Assembly (NCBI GenBank): GCA_023384355.1
Contig: JAHDWL010000006.1
Span: 48,923-112,922 of the forward strand
DNA: 64,000 bases
Direction of reading: 5' to 3'
DNA from: Anaerolineae bacterium
GTDB lineage: Bacteria; Chloroflexota; Anaerolineae; Promineifilales; Promineifilaceae
Made by a program: the position numbers and the translations under genes. How positions within the stretch are numbered: position 1 is the stretch's first letter; each line of letters begins with the position of its first letter. The notes under the pieces were generated by a model, which was given only the letters and a program-made list of their open reading frames with translations, was not told the origin of the DNA and made no database searches. This document shows positions 53,790-63,042 of the stretch, piece after piece.

Positions 53790-56210
53790 ATGAATACGCT
53801 CAGAACCAAAACGCTGCGGGATATGTGGCTCTACAAGGCGCGGACGGCGCTGGTTGTGCTGGCCATCGCCGTGGGCACGGCCGCCGCCGGCGTGGCCACT
53901 ACCAGCTTCTTCGTCCTGCGCGGCGACCTGCGCGACGGCTATCGCGCCACAAACCCGGCCCACGCTATCCTGAGCCTGGCCGCCGCGCCCGGCGCGGTCG
54001 ACGAGGCCCTGGCCGGGCGCGCGGCCGAGCTGCCGGAAGTGAGCGCCGCCGAGATGCGCCGGCTGGATATGGCCCGGCTGGTGCTGCCCGACGGCGAGGA
54101 GCGCCCCCTGCAACTGTGGACGCTGCCCGCCGCTCCGACCATCGGCGCGCTCTTCCCGCACGCGGGCGCGCCGATTCCCCCACCGCCGGGCACGCTGCTG
54201 CTGGAACGTTCGGCCGCCCCCGTGCTGGGCATCGCCGCGGGCGACACGGTGACCGTCGAGCTGTCGTTGGGCGAGCAGTTCCGGTTGCCGGTGGCCGGGC
54301 TGGTCAACGATCTGGCCGTGCCGCCCACAACCGTCCAGCCCGGCGTCTATGCCTACATCGACGAAGCCACCGCCGGCGACCTCGGCTTGCCCGCTGACTT
54401 CAACCAGCTCTATCTGACCGTGGCCGCCGCCGCGCCCGATCGCACTGCAGTCGAGACGACGGTGACGGCCGTAACGGAGTCGCTGGCCGACGACAACATC
54501 ATGGTGACCCGCGCCGCCATCCCCGAGCCGGGCGTCCACCTGATGCAGGGCAACGTCGACACCGGGCTGCTGATGATCAGCATCCTGGGCGGCCTGACGC
54601 TGTTGCTGAGCGCCTTTCTGGTGACCAACGTCATGTCGGCCGTCATCGCCCAGCAGGTGCCGGTCATCGGCGTGCTCAAGGCGCTGGGCAGCACGCGGGG
54701 GCTGGTGCTGCGCCAATACGGGCGCATGGTCATCCTCTTCGGGCTGATGGCGCTGGCGCTGGCCGTGCCGCTGGGGTTGGTCGGCGCGTGGTTCATGTCC
54801 GACATGCTGGCCGGGCAGCTCAACTTCGACATCCCCTCGTTCGGGCTGCCGTGGCAGACGCTGCTGGTGCAGCTGGCCGGCGCGCTGCTCATCCCCATGC
54901 TGGCCGCGCTGGGACCGGTGCGGTCGGCCGCCGGAATGACCATCCGCGACGCGCTGTACCCCGTGCAAGAGACGGCGTCCGGGGCGGGCGGCACAGGGGG
55001 CAGGCGTACCCTTCAATCATACTTCGCATCCCGCACCTCGCAGCTGATCGCCTGGCGCAACGTCGCCCGGCGCAAGCTGCGGCTGGCGCTGACGCTGATC
55101 GCGTTGAGCCTGGCCGGAGCCATGTTCATCGCCACCTTCGGGCTGCGCCTGGGGCTGCACCAGGCGATCGAAGTCCTCGTGGGCGAGTTCCCCTACGCTA
55201 TCCAGATCGACTTCGCCGAGCCGGAATCAGCCCGACGCATCGAACAGGAAGCGGCGGCCGTCGATGGCCTGTCGCGGGTTGAGGCCTGGGGCGTGGCCGA
55301 CGCCCGGCGCGTCTATCCCGACGGCCGCGTGGGCAGCAGCTTCACGCTCTTCGGCGTGCCCCCCACGACGCAGATCGCCCCCTTCGCCAACCGCGACGGG
55401 CAATGGCTCTTTGGGCCAACCGGCCGCCGGCCGCCGGCAACCGGCGATCCGGAGCCGTCTCTCTACATCAACTACGAGACCGAAAAGCTGGCCGAGACCC
55501 CCCAGGTAGGCGATACGATTACGCTCAAAATCAACGGCTCCGGCGAACAGGACACGCGGCTGGTGGGCATCAGCCTGCGGCCGTTCAGCGCCGAGGCGTT
55601 CATGCCCCTGGCAGACTTCGAGCGTCTGACCGGCAGCGACGGCCAGGCCAACCGGCTGGTGGCCTACATGGCCACGACCGACGCCGCGGCCCAGGCGACG
55701 GTCGCGGCCGATCTGGCGGCCCGCTACGAGGCGGCCGGCATGACCGTGCTGCGGGTGGAGACGGCCGGCGGCCTGCGCGACGGTTTCACCGCCCAGTTCA
55801 ACACCCTCATCGTCCTGCTCATGTCTCTGGCGGGCATGACGGCGCTGGTCGGCGGGCTGGGGCTGGCCAACACAATGGCGATCAACGTGCTGGAACGGTC
55901 GCGCGAGATCGGCATCCTGCGCTCGATGGGCGCGGAACGGCGGCTGTTGCGGTCGCTGGTGCTGGCCGAGGGGCTGGCCGTGGCCCTCATCAGCGCCGTC
56001 CTTGCCGTCGTGCTGGCCCTGCCGCTGACGGCCGCCCTCGACCGGGTGATGGGCAACTCGCTGCTGGGCAGCCCGCTGGCGTTCGCCTTCTCGCCGGCCG
56101 CGGCGCTGGGCTGGCTGGGGCTGGTGCTGGTCATCGGGCTGGTCGCCTGCTGGGTTCCGGCCGAGGCCGCCGCGCGAATGACCATCCGCGCCGCCCTGGC
56201 GTACGAGTAG
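53790..56210 (+). CDS. FtsX-like ABC transporter permease (two FtsX modules)
   Basis: 806 residues. The N-terminal helix (about 15-40) and a large external domain are followed by FtsX helices at about 265-400 (MISILGGLTLLLSAFLVTNV, then VIAQQVPVIGVLKALGSTRG). A second half begins at about 425 (WRNVARRKLRLALTLIALSL) with its own external domain and a final set of helices (about 680-800, ERSREIGILRSMGAERRLL). This double layout is that of lipoprotein- or macrolide/peptide-handling permeases partnered by LolD-like ATPases. It sits between the cyclic-nucleotide-domain ATPase and a sensor kinase, all closely spaced. Substrate unknown. Confidence 0.85.
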   Translation: MNTLRTKTLRDMWLYKARTALVVLAIAVGTAAAGVATTSFFVLRGDLRDGYRATNPAHAILSLAAAPGAVDEALAGRAAELPEVSAAEMRRLDMARLVLPDGEERPLQLWTLPAAPTIGALFPHAGAPIPPPPGTLLLERSAAPVLGIAAGDTVTVELSLGEQFRLPVAGLVNDLAVPPTTVQPGVYAYIDEATAGDLGLPADFNQLYLTVAAAAPDRTAVETTVTAVTESLADDNIMVTRAAIPEPGVHLMQGNVDTGLLMISILGGLTLLLSAFLVTNVMSAVIAQQVPVIGVLKALGSTRGLVLRQYGRMVILFGLMALALAVPLGLVGAWFMSDMLAGQLNFDIPSFGLPWQTLLVQLAGALLIPMLAALGPVRSAAGMTIRDALYPVQETASGAGGTGGRRTLQSYFASRTSQLIAWRNVARRKLRLALTLIALSLAGAMFIATFGLRLGLHQAIEVLVGEFPYAIQIDFAEPESARRIEQEAAAVDGLSRVEAWGVADARRVYPDGRVGSSFTLFGVPPTTQIAPFANRDGQWLFGPTGRRPPATGDPEPSLYINYETEKLAETPQVGDTITLKINGSGEQDTRLVGISLRPFSAEAFMPLADFERLTGSDGQANRLVAYMATTDAAAQATVAADLAARYEAAGMTVLRVETAGGLRDGFTAQFNTLIVLLMSLAGMTALVGGLGLANTMAINVLERSREIGILRSMGAERRLLRSLVLAEGLAVALISAVLAVVLALPLTAALDRVMGNSLLGSPLAFAFSPAAALGWLGLVLVIGLVACWVPAEAAARMTIRAALAYE

Positions 56211-56226
56211 GGAGGAGGATCGGGTG

Positions 56227-58839
56227 ATGAGTGAAGGTACGGTTTCCACTGAAGACCCGAGTTACGACACACGAGGGCAAGCTCGAATTGATTCGCGCCA
56301 ACCGCAAGGGCTCGCGGATGCCCAGGTCGATCCTGCCGGCCCGGGTTTACCGTCTGGTCAACATGATTCGCGGAGGCGACGCCCCAGAATACCCGTTTGG
56401 TTACGCACCCCACACGGCGTATTCCTGCTTGGAGTTTTGTTATTAGGGATTGCCGGAACCGTACCTCTGGCGATGGAGATAGGCCAGCCGTTCGGCGGCT
56501 ACGCCAGCACTGTCTTCATGTCTCCATTGACCTCCCCGGGGGTGATTATCTCCGAGGAAACCCCCGTATGGTGGCCGATCTACTGGGAGCAACCCGCCCT
56601 GGAGAACAGCTCCCTCATCCTGACGATTGATGGACAACCCACCCGGATGCTGGATTCCGGCGCCTACTTCGAGCAATTAGCGGCCAACGGACGGAAATAC
56701 GTCACGCTCGAAATTCACCATGTTCGCGAAGATCGAACGAGTAAAATCAAAGTGCCTGTTCTGCGGTTTAAGCTAACCCACTTCCTTGAAATCAAGCTGC
56801 CTGATCTGATAACAGGACTGAGTTTGTGGTTGATGGCGCTGGTAGTTCTGAGGGCGCGCCCTCAGGAGCCGCTGAATCAGGTCTTTGCCGTCGCCGCGGC
56901 GACTGTCGCTGCCCAACGCTGGCTTGAGGCGCATACCCTCTGGCTGGAATTTAAGCCGTATGAAGTTCTGCTCGAGGTGCTGTTAATGGCCGTGGCCGGG
57001 TTGGTTGGGCCGGTGTTGTTTCATTTTTCACTCCTGTTTCCCACCCGAATTCGTCCATGGCCGCGCCGGCTCGTGATTGGGGTTTACATACTTGGCGGGG
57101 TTAACTTTGTCCTCCTCTCTCTTTCACGAGTGCCCGCTGTTCGGCGGTGGCCGGAGCCTTTTCAAACAAACGCGCTGAACACTAGCGATTTGTCTTATCG
57201 CATGGCACTTCTCATCTATCTGGTCGCCATGTTGATAATGCTATGGCGACTTGTCTGGCATATTATTGATCGGCGGCATTCCCGGCGGCAACGACGGATC
57301 GCCGGGATTGTCACACTAAGTTTGCTGGTCGCCGCCCCGATGATTTTAACGGCGGCCGATTCTATCATTCCGGGCATGGGCGAAAATCAAATACCTTTTT
57401 GGTTGGGACTTGACCTGCGCTACCTGTTTTTGGCGGTACCGTTTGCCCTGTCCTTTGTCATCGTGCGCTATCAAAGCATGCGCAGCCCCTCACGTCTGCT
57501 GGTGCTCGTCATCGCAGTTGCTGGAAGCGCGCTGCTGGCCACTCTGTTTTCATGGCTGTGGTCTCTGACACAAGAGAATTGGCCGGCCAGCGGCGATCAT
57601 CCGCCATTCCCATGGATGTTTGTCGGTATCTTCCTTGCCACGGCCTTCTGGAGTACGCAGGCCCACTGGAACGGGTGGTTTGGACGGCTCCTGGCGTGGG
57701 AAAGGCACAGTTATGAGGCCACGCGTGCATTTGGCCGCCGCGTATCGGGCGTGACTCATCCCCGTCCACTGGCACAGGCGATCGCCGAGGCGCTGGTGAG
57801 TGAACTGCAACTTGATCGTGCGGCCGTCTGGCTCTGGGATGCGGAACAGAACGCGCTGACGATGGCTTCCCAAGCCGGCCAGCAATCACCGCCTTTGCCG
57901 GATGTATTGACGCCCCCCAGCGATCAATTGCCGGAAGCCAACCAGCCGTTGAGACTGGATTACCCCGGCGTATTGACGACCTGGTTAGGCCCTCTGGCAA
58001 CCTTGCAAGCGGTTGATGTCGTCGTCCCGCTGGAGTCAGAAGAACGGTTCATCGGCCTGCTGGGGCTTGGGCATCGCTGGGATGAGGAAGTGTTTGATGA
58101 CCGCGATCTGGTCATCGCCGAGTTAATCGGCCAACAGACGGCGCTTTTTCTGCTGGCGGCCATGCAGGTCGAGGAACTTCGACACGTTCCCCAGCTCATC
58201 GTCGATGCCCAGGAGCAGGAGAGACTGCGGTTGGCGGGGGAGTTGCACGACACAGTGCAGCAATTCCTGGGTCGGTTGCCTTTCGCGCTGGATGTCGATC
58301 GCGACGAAATCCTCGCCGATCCCGATGGTATTGTCGGGTCGCTGTCGCGATGCCTGACGGAAACCGAGGAGATGGCTGAAACGGTGCGACGGATTCAGTT
58401 TAACCTGGCTCCCACCCGGCTGGAGTTCAGTTTCCTCAATTCGGTGGAGGAACTGGTCGACCAAATCCAGCAACGTTCCGGCCTGAATATCAGCCTTGAA
58501 GCGGGAAAGGAGTTGGATGCGGCCACAACACTACCGACGAGGTGGGCGTTGTATCGGGTTATCCAGCAGGCGCTGGAAAACTCTGTGCGGCATGCTGCCG
58601 CGAAGCAAGCCGCGGTTCGTCTGTCCAAGGTAAACGGCCGGGTGACGCTCGTTGTTGCCGACGATGGCCGTGGATGCTCCGAGGCGGAGCGATTGACGGC
58701 TCAACAAAACGGCCGATTCGGCATCATGACCATGCGTGTACGCCTTGAGTTGGCCGGCGGTGAGTTCGCCTTCGTCTCCACTCCCGGCGAGGGGACGACC
58801 GTCTCGGGCTGGGTGCCGGCGGCCGCCGGGTTAAATTAG
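56227..58839 (+). CDS. Multi-pass sensor histidine kinase (NarL-type, HisKA_3)
   Basis: About 870 residues; a GTG one codon earlier is possible, and both follow GGAGGAGGA. A disordered N-terminus (about 1-55) precedes one helix (about 62-82) and a PDZ-like extracytoplasmic stretch (about 100-170). Some seven or eight more helices follow (195-475), then a GAF-like domain (about 500-650), a HisKA_3 segment RLAGELHDTVQQFLGR with the phosphorylated His, and an HATPase domain (NSVRHAAAKQAA, DDGRGC, GRFGIMTMR). It should autophosphorylate in response to a signal. It follows the FtsX permease by 16 bases; no response regulator gene is adjacent. Confidence 0.85.
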   Translation: MSEGTVSTEDPSYDTRGQARIDSRQPQGLADAQVDPAGPGLPSGQHDSRRRRPRIPVWLRTPHGVFLLGVLLLGIAGTVPLAMEIGQPFGGYASTVFMSPLTSPGVIISEETPVWWPIYWEQPALENSSLILTIDGQPTRMLDSGAYFEQLAANGRKYVTLEIHHVREDRTSKIKVPVLRFKLTHFLEIKLPDLITGLSLWLMALVVLRARPQEPLNQVFAVAAATVAAQRWLEAHTLWLEFKPYEVLLEVLLMAVAGLVGPVLFHFSLLFPTRIRPWPRRLVIGVYILGGVNFVLLSLSRVPAVRRWPEPFQTNALNTSDLSYRMALLIYLVAMLIMLWRLVWHIIDRRHSRRQRRIAGIVTLSLLVAAPMILTAADSIIPGMGENQIPFWLGLDLRYLFLAVPFALSFVIVRYQSMRSPSRLLVLVIAVAGSALLATLFSWLWSLTQENWPASGDHPPFPWMFVGIFLATAFWSTQAHWNGWFGRLLAWERHSYEATRAFGRRVSGVTHPRPLAQAIAEALVSELQLDRAAVWLWDAEQNALTMASQAGQQSPPLPDVLTPPSDQLPEANQPLRLDYPGVLTTWLGPLATLQAVDVVVPLESEERFIGLLGLGHRWDEEVFDDRDLVIAELIGQQTALFLLAAMQVEELRHVPQLIVDAQEQERLRLAGELHDTVQQFLGRLPFALDVDRDEILADPDGIVGSLSRCLTETEEMAETVRRIQFNLAPTRLEFSFLNSVEELVDQIQQRSGLNISLEAGKELDAATTLPTRWALYRVIQQALENSVRHAAAKQAAVRLSKVNGRVTLVVADDGRGCSEAERLTAQQNGRFGIMTMRVRLELAGGEFAFVSTPGEGTTVSGWVPAAAGLN

Positions 58840-58938
58840 CGGCTTCCATCATTCAATATCGTTGGGATTGCATCGTATTTGCTGTTGGCGAACGCAGCGC
58901 AACGCTCCCGATTGAATGCGTTAAGGCAAGAAAAATAA

Positions 58939-58973
58939 CTGGAACCATACAGCCGCGCCTCGGTCGGTTCCAG
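58939..58973. terminator. Hairpin after the sensor kinase gene
   Basis: CTGGAACC pairs perfectly with GGTTCCAG around a 19-base loop, preceded by AAAAATAA. It lies 100 bases after the kinase stop and before the lysine aminomutase gene. The 285 bases between these genes hold nothing else convincing. Confidence 0.45.
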
Positions 58974-59124
58974 TAATTGCAGGGAAAGCGGGTCACTGTG
59001 GGCAAGCTGTCTTCGTCAGAAGTTGCCACCCCCCCATCCCATCGTTAAAATCACCATTGAATCGCCGGCCCGCCACGAGAACCGCCAAGCACCGGTTTCC
59101 AAATTTAATTTCCAAGAGGATACC

Positions 59125-60531
59125 ATGCCCAAACCCACCACCTCCCCCTTGAACGACCCCGTCCATACCCGCGCGCCCTATTGGAAGGATGTGCCCGATG
59201 AACAATGGATGGATTGGCGCTGGCAGATGTCCAACCGCCTCAATTCCGTCGAAGAACTCGGCCGCGTTATCAACCTGACCGACTCCGAACGACGCGCCCT
59301 GACTGCCAAAGGTCTTTTCCGCGTCGATATCACGCCCTATTTCGCCAGCCTCATCGACCCCGATGACCCCCATTGCCCCGTCCGCAAGCAGGTCATCCCC
59401 ACCGATCGCGAGATGGTGCCCTTCGAGTCGATGATGGAGGACTCACTGGCCGAAGACAAACACTCGCCCGTGCCCGGCCTCGTCCACCGCTACCCCGACC
59501 GCGTGCTGATGCTCATCACCACCCAGTGCGCCAGCTACTGCCGCTATTGCACCCGCAGCCGCATCGTCGGCGACCCGACGCAGACCTTCAGCCGGGCTGA
59601 GTTCGACGCCCAGATCGACTACATCGAACGCACGCCGCAAATCCGGGACGTTCTGCTCTCCGGTGGCGACCCGATGGTGCTGGCCCCCAAGCTGGTCGAC
59701 ATGATCCTCGGCCGCCTGCGAGCCATCCCCCACGTCGAGATCATCCGCATCGGCTCCCGCGTGCCCGTCTTCCTCCCCATGCGCGTAACGCCCGAATTCT
59801 GCGAAATGGTCGAAAAATACCACCCGTTCTGGATGAACATCCACGTCAATCACCCCAAGGAGATCACGCCCGAACTGGCCGCCGCGGCCGATCGGTTGTC
59901 TCGCGCCGGTGTGCCGCTGGGTAACCAGAGCGTCCTGTTGGCCGGCATCAACGACTCGGTCCACATCCAGCGCAAGCTCGTGCACGAGCTGGTGAAGATT
60001 CGTGTGCGTCCTTATTACCTCTATCAGTGCGACCTCGTTGAAGGTTCAGGCCATCTGCGCACCACTGTCGCCAAGGGCATCGAGATCATGGAAGGATTGC
60101 GCGGCCACACATCCGGTTACGCCGTGCCCACTTACGTCGTCGATGCTCCCGGCGGCGGCGGCAAGATTCCGGTCATGCCCAACTACGTTGTCTCACAGGC
60201 CCCCGGCAAGGTAGTGTTGCGCAACTTCGAGGGCTTCATCACCACCTACACCGAACCGATCGATTACGATCCGACGGAGATTCGCCATCTGGAAGCGCAA
60301 GTCGCGCTACGTCCTGAACCGGGACAGGAAGGTGTGTTGGCCCTGCTGGAAGGCGAGAAGATGTCGATCGAGCCGGAAGGGTTCAGCAACACCCACGCCC
60401 GCGGCGGCGGCGAACATCGCCTGCGCAGCGGCGAGATCGCCCAGAAATGGCAACCGCTCGGTGTCGGATCCATCGAGGTGCACAAGCCGCGCGAGCGATT
60501 GAACGCCGGCGTGAAGGGTGACGAAGAGTAG
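59125..60531 (+). CDS. kamA: Lysine 2,3-aminomutase (radical SAM, PLP)
   Basis: 468 residues from the ATG at 59125, preferred because AAGAGGA lies 4 bases upstream; an earlier in-frame start would add a poor-quality extension. The radical-SAM cluster motif C-x3-C-x2-C is in QCASYCRYCTRS at about C135/C139/C142. VLLSGGDPMVLAP is the GGE/GGD-type SAM motif, and GGGGKIPVMPNYV at about 343-355 holds the Lys expected to bind PLP. It converts L-lysine to L-beta-lysine, used in lysine fermentation or osmolyte synthesis. No ablB acetyltransferase is adjacent. Glutamate 2,3-aminomutase is a possible alternative specificity. Confidence 0.9.
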   Translation: MPKPTTSPLNDPVHTRAPYWKDVPDEQWMDWRWQMSNRLNSVEELGRVINLTDSERRALTAKGLFRVDITPYFASLIDPDDPHCPVRKQVIPTDREMVPFESMMEDSLAEDKHSPVPGLVHRYPDRVLMLITTQCASYCRYCTRSRIVGDPTQTFSRAEFDAQIDYIERTPQIRDVLLSGGDPMVLAPKLVDMILGRLRAIPHVEIIRIGSRVPVFLPMRVTPEFCEMVEKYHPFWMNIHVNHPKEITPELAAAADRLSRAGVPLGNQSVLLAGINDSVHIQRKLVHELVKIRVRPYYLYQCDLVEGSGHLRTTVAKGIEIMEGLRGHTSGYAVPTYVVDAPGGGGKIPVMPNYVVSQAPGKVVLRNFEGFITTYTEPIDYDPTEIRHLEAQVALRPEPGQEGVLALLEGEKMSIEPEGFSNTHARGGGEHRLRSGEIAQKWQPLGVGSIEVHKPRERLNAGVKGDEE

Positions 60532-60598
60532 CGCTAAATACTAAAATTGAAACCGGTGGCGCGGCAGGGGCGTTCTGTACGCTTTAGGCGCCTCAGAT

Positions 60599-60626
60599 AC
60601 CCGCCCGGTGGATCTGCCGGGCGGGT
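60599..60626 (+). terminator. Terminator-like hairpin after kamA
   Basis: Perfect 10-base stem ACCCGCCCGG / CCGGGCGGGT with an 8-base loop, 67 bases after the kamA stop. Followed by GTTGGT, without a U-run. Confidence 0.6.
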
Positions 60627-60636
60627 GTTGGTCGCA

Positions 60637-60666
60637 TTGCGCGCCCTACACCCCATCTGCTAGAAT
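60637..60666 (+). promoter_or_regulatory. Candidate promoter of the PGRP amidase
   Basis: TTGCGC at 60637-60642 and TAGAAT at 60661-60666 are 18 bases apart, close to the housekeeping consensus. The amidase ATG lies 32 bases past the -10 box. Confidence 0.4.
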
Positions 60667-60698
60667 CGCTCCGAGGTCGCGGGCCTGATTGTGAGTTC

Positions 60699-63008
60699 AT
60701 GTCGACGGCTCGCGCAAATGCCATGAGGACATTACCACGATTCCTTGCCGCCCTCCTGACGACGTTGCTGGCCGCATTTCTGGCCACGACAACCCATTCC
60801 GCCCCCGACATCCAGCTCAACGGCGATCGCGCCCCGATGGAAGACCTGATCTTGCCCGCCGGCGACCTCGTGTCCGACATCGAGAAGGGCACGACCATCA
60901 TCGGTGGCGAACTGGCCCCCGAACAGACCGCTACTGCCTCCTTCACGACGGAGGCGATCGAAGCTCCCATCCCGTTTAACGCCGTCGTGCCCCACTGGAC
61001 GGGCGAGAACGCCGAGGCCATCTCCCTGCAGGTGCGCACCAGCCTCGACGGCGAGACGTGGGGCGACTGGATCGCCGTCCACGCCAACCACGACTGGATG
61101 GAGCCGGGCGACGATGAGATCGTCGGCCAGATGGTGCTGGTGCCCGAGGCCCAGACAACCCATGACTATGTCCAGATACAGGTTTTATTCGGCGAAGAAG
61201 AAGATGAATCGGCCGCGCCGCCGACCCTCAGCCAGATGCGCCTGACCTTCATCGACACCACCACCGGCCCCACGTCCGATGAACTGGTCGACCTGCAATC
61301 GGAACTGGACAAGGACTTTCCCTTACTGCCTGAAAACATCACCGGCTATCCCAAGCCGTTTGTCGTCAGCCGCGGCGCCTGGTGCCAACATCCCGATTGC
61401 AACTACACCGAAGGGTTGGAGTATCACCCGGTCAGCCATCTTATTATCCATCATACTGTTTCCAATAATGCCAGCACTGACTGGGCGGCCGTCGTGCGCG
61501 CCATCTGGAACTTTCATACCTATGGCCGGGGGTGGGGCGACATCGGCTATAATTATCTGGTCGATCCTAACGGCGTCATCTACGAGGGCCACCTCGGCGG
61601 CGACGACGTGATAGGTACCCACGCTGCCGGGGCCAACAAGGGTAGCATGGCCCTGGCGCTGCTGGGCACCTTTACTTCCGGGTCCACAGGCATCAAGCCC
61701 CCGCAGGCCATGCTCAACTCGTCCGTAGAGCTGCTTTCCTGGAAAGCAGACCAGCGTGACATCAACGTCTTCGACGCCAGCCGCCTGCCCAACCTCTCGT
61801 GGGGCTTGCCTAATCTGATGGGTCATCGCGACGTCTACGGCACCACCGAATGCCCCGGCGATCAGGCCCACCTGCTCATCCCCTGGTTTCGTGACCAGAT
61901 CGCCGCCCGGATTGGCCTCGACGACCCGTTTATCTACGCCGACGAGCAATCGACAGCCTTCACCCGCAGCATGACCGGCACCTGGAATATGCCGCCGTAT
62001 ATGTGTGGCTTCAATAATCACGCCTGGTACACGTGGTCGGTCAATAACCAGTCCGCGAGCACGAACTGGGGTGAATGGCGGCCGAACATCCCCGCCGCCG
62101 GGCGCTATCGCATCGACGTCTACGTCCCCTATTGCCGAACCGGTCGCGCCGAGACAGGCAGCGCCACCTATACCATCTTCCACGCCGGCGGCACGAGCAC
62201 GCGCACCATCAGTCAGCAGGCCAATGTCGGCCTGTGGACCACGCTGGGCGAATACTCGCTGGCCCAGGGCAACGGCAACGTCATCCGCCTGACCGACCTG
62301 ACCAACGACAGCGGTCTCGGCGTCTGGTTCGACGCTATCCGCGTGTTGCCTGTCGGCGCTCCGCCACCGCCTCCGCCGGTCCCCGTTCCGACGAACATTG
62401 CCCCGGCCGCCGGCAGCTGGCAGCGAAGCCGCACGGTGAACTTCACCTGGAAAATCGACAACCCCGAACCGGTGACGGTGACGACGTTGCAGGTCGCTGC
62501 CGATCCGTCCTTCGGCAATCTGGTGCTGGTCAACCAGAGCTGGTATGGCGCGCCGACGACCCACACCCACACCTTCGCGGCCGACTTCAAGGATTTATAT
62601 TGGCGGGTGCTGGTGTGGCGCACTGACCAGCCGCTCATCTCCAGCAAGCCGACGCGGTTCGGGCTCGACTCGACGCCGCCCCGATCGTCGATCAACTCCC
62701 CTCTGACATTCACGCCCTTCAACGGACAGTATCAGATAAACTGGAGCGGAACCGATAACCTCTCCGGCGTCGACCGCTATAATGTCGACTTCCGCGCCGC
62801 CAACGGGGCCTGGACGCGCTGGCTGTCGGACACGAAATCGCAGTCCGCGCTCTTCACTCCGCCGGCAGCCGGAACTGTCTATGAGTTCCGCTCGCTGGCG
62901 GTCGACGTCGCCGGCAACGTGGAATCGGGGTCGAATTCGGCCCAGGCCACAACCGCCGGAGCCATCCGACTGTCGAACATGCAATCCCTGCCCACTGTGG
63001 TTCGCTGA
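60699..63008 (+). CDS. Secreted PGRP-type N-acetylmuramoyl-L-alanine amidase
   Basis: 769 residues. A signal peptide lies at about 9-34 (an ATG at 60723 is an alternative start). A beta-rich N-terminal region (about 35-200) contains VRTSLDGETWGDWIAV. The amidase/PGRP domain is at about 220-410, with SRGAWCQHPDC, LIIHHTVS, GYNYLVDPNG, GHRDVYGTTECPGD. The two His and the Cys that bind zinc are all present, so it is likely active. A CBM-like module (about 415-550, GTWNMPP and GSATYTIFHAGG), an FnIII-like module and another beta domain follow. The end, MQSLPTVVR, resembles the tails of the B-repeat giants. It probably cuts peptidoglycan stem peptides outside the cell. Confidence 0.87.
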   Translation: MSTARANAMRTLPRFLAALLTTLLAAFLATTTHSAPDIQLNGDRAPMEDLILPAGDLVSDIEKGTTIIGGELAPEQTATASFTTEAIEAPIPFNAVVPHWTGENAEAISLQVRTSLDGETWGDWIAVHANHDWMEPGDDEIVGQMVLVPEAQTTHDYVQIQVLFGEEEDESAAPPTLSQMRLTFIDTTTGPTSDELVDLQSELDKDFPLLPENITGYPKPFVVSRGAWCQHPDCNYTEGLEYHPVSHLIIHHTVSNNASTDWAAVVRAIWNFHTYGRGWGDIGYNYLVDPNGVIYEGHLGGDDVIGTHAAGANKGSMALALLGTFTSGSTGIKPPQAMLNSSVELLSWKADQRDINVFDASRLPNLSWGLPNLMGHRDVYGTTECPGDQAHLLIPWFRDQIAARIGLDDPFIYADEQSTAFTRSMTGTWNMPPYMCGFNNHAWYTWSVNNQSASTNWGEWRPNIPAAGRYRIDVYVPYCRTGRAETGSATYTIFHAGGTSTRTISQQANVGLWTTLGEYSLAQGNGNVIRLTDLTNDSGLGVWFDAIRVLPVGAPPPPPPVPVPTNIAPAAGSWQRSRTVNFTWKIDNPEPVTVTTLQVAADPSFGNLVLVNQSWYGAPTTHTHTFAADFKDLYWRVLVWRTDQPLISSKPTRFGLDSTPPRSSINSPLTFTPFNGQYQINWSGTDNLSGVDRYNVDFRAANGAWTRWLSDTKSQSALFTPPAAGTVYEFRSLAVDVAGNVESGSNSAQATTAGAIRLSNMQSLPTVVR

Positions 63009-63042
63009 CTTATCAGCGGACGAAACCCAACCGCAGCCAAAA

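Noticed and set aside
52248..55016. A 922-residue open frame on the minus strand across the ABC and FtsX genes
   Set aside because: It lies antisense to two well-recognised genes, has a low-complexity His/Gln/Arg/Gly-rich translation and no motif; it is a by-product of high GC codon bias.
56231..56446. A 71-residue open frame overlapping the N-terminal part of the sensor kinase
   Set aside because: The kinase frame has the strong GGAGGAGGA site and no later start codon before its first helix; the overlapping frame has no recognisable domain.
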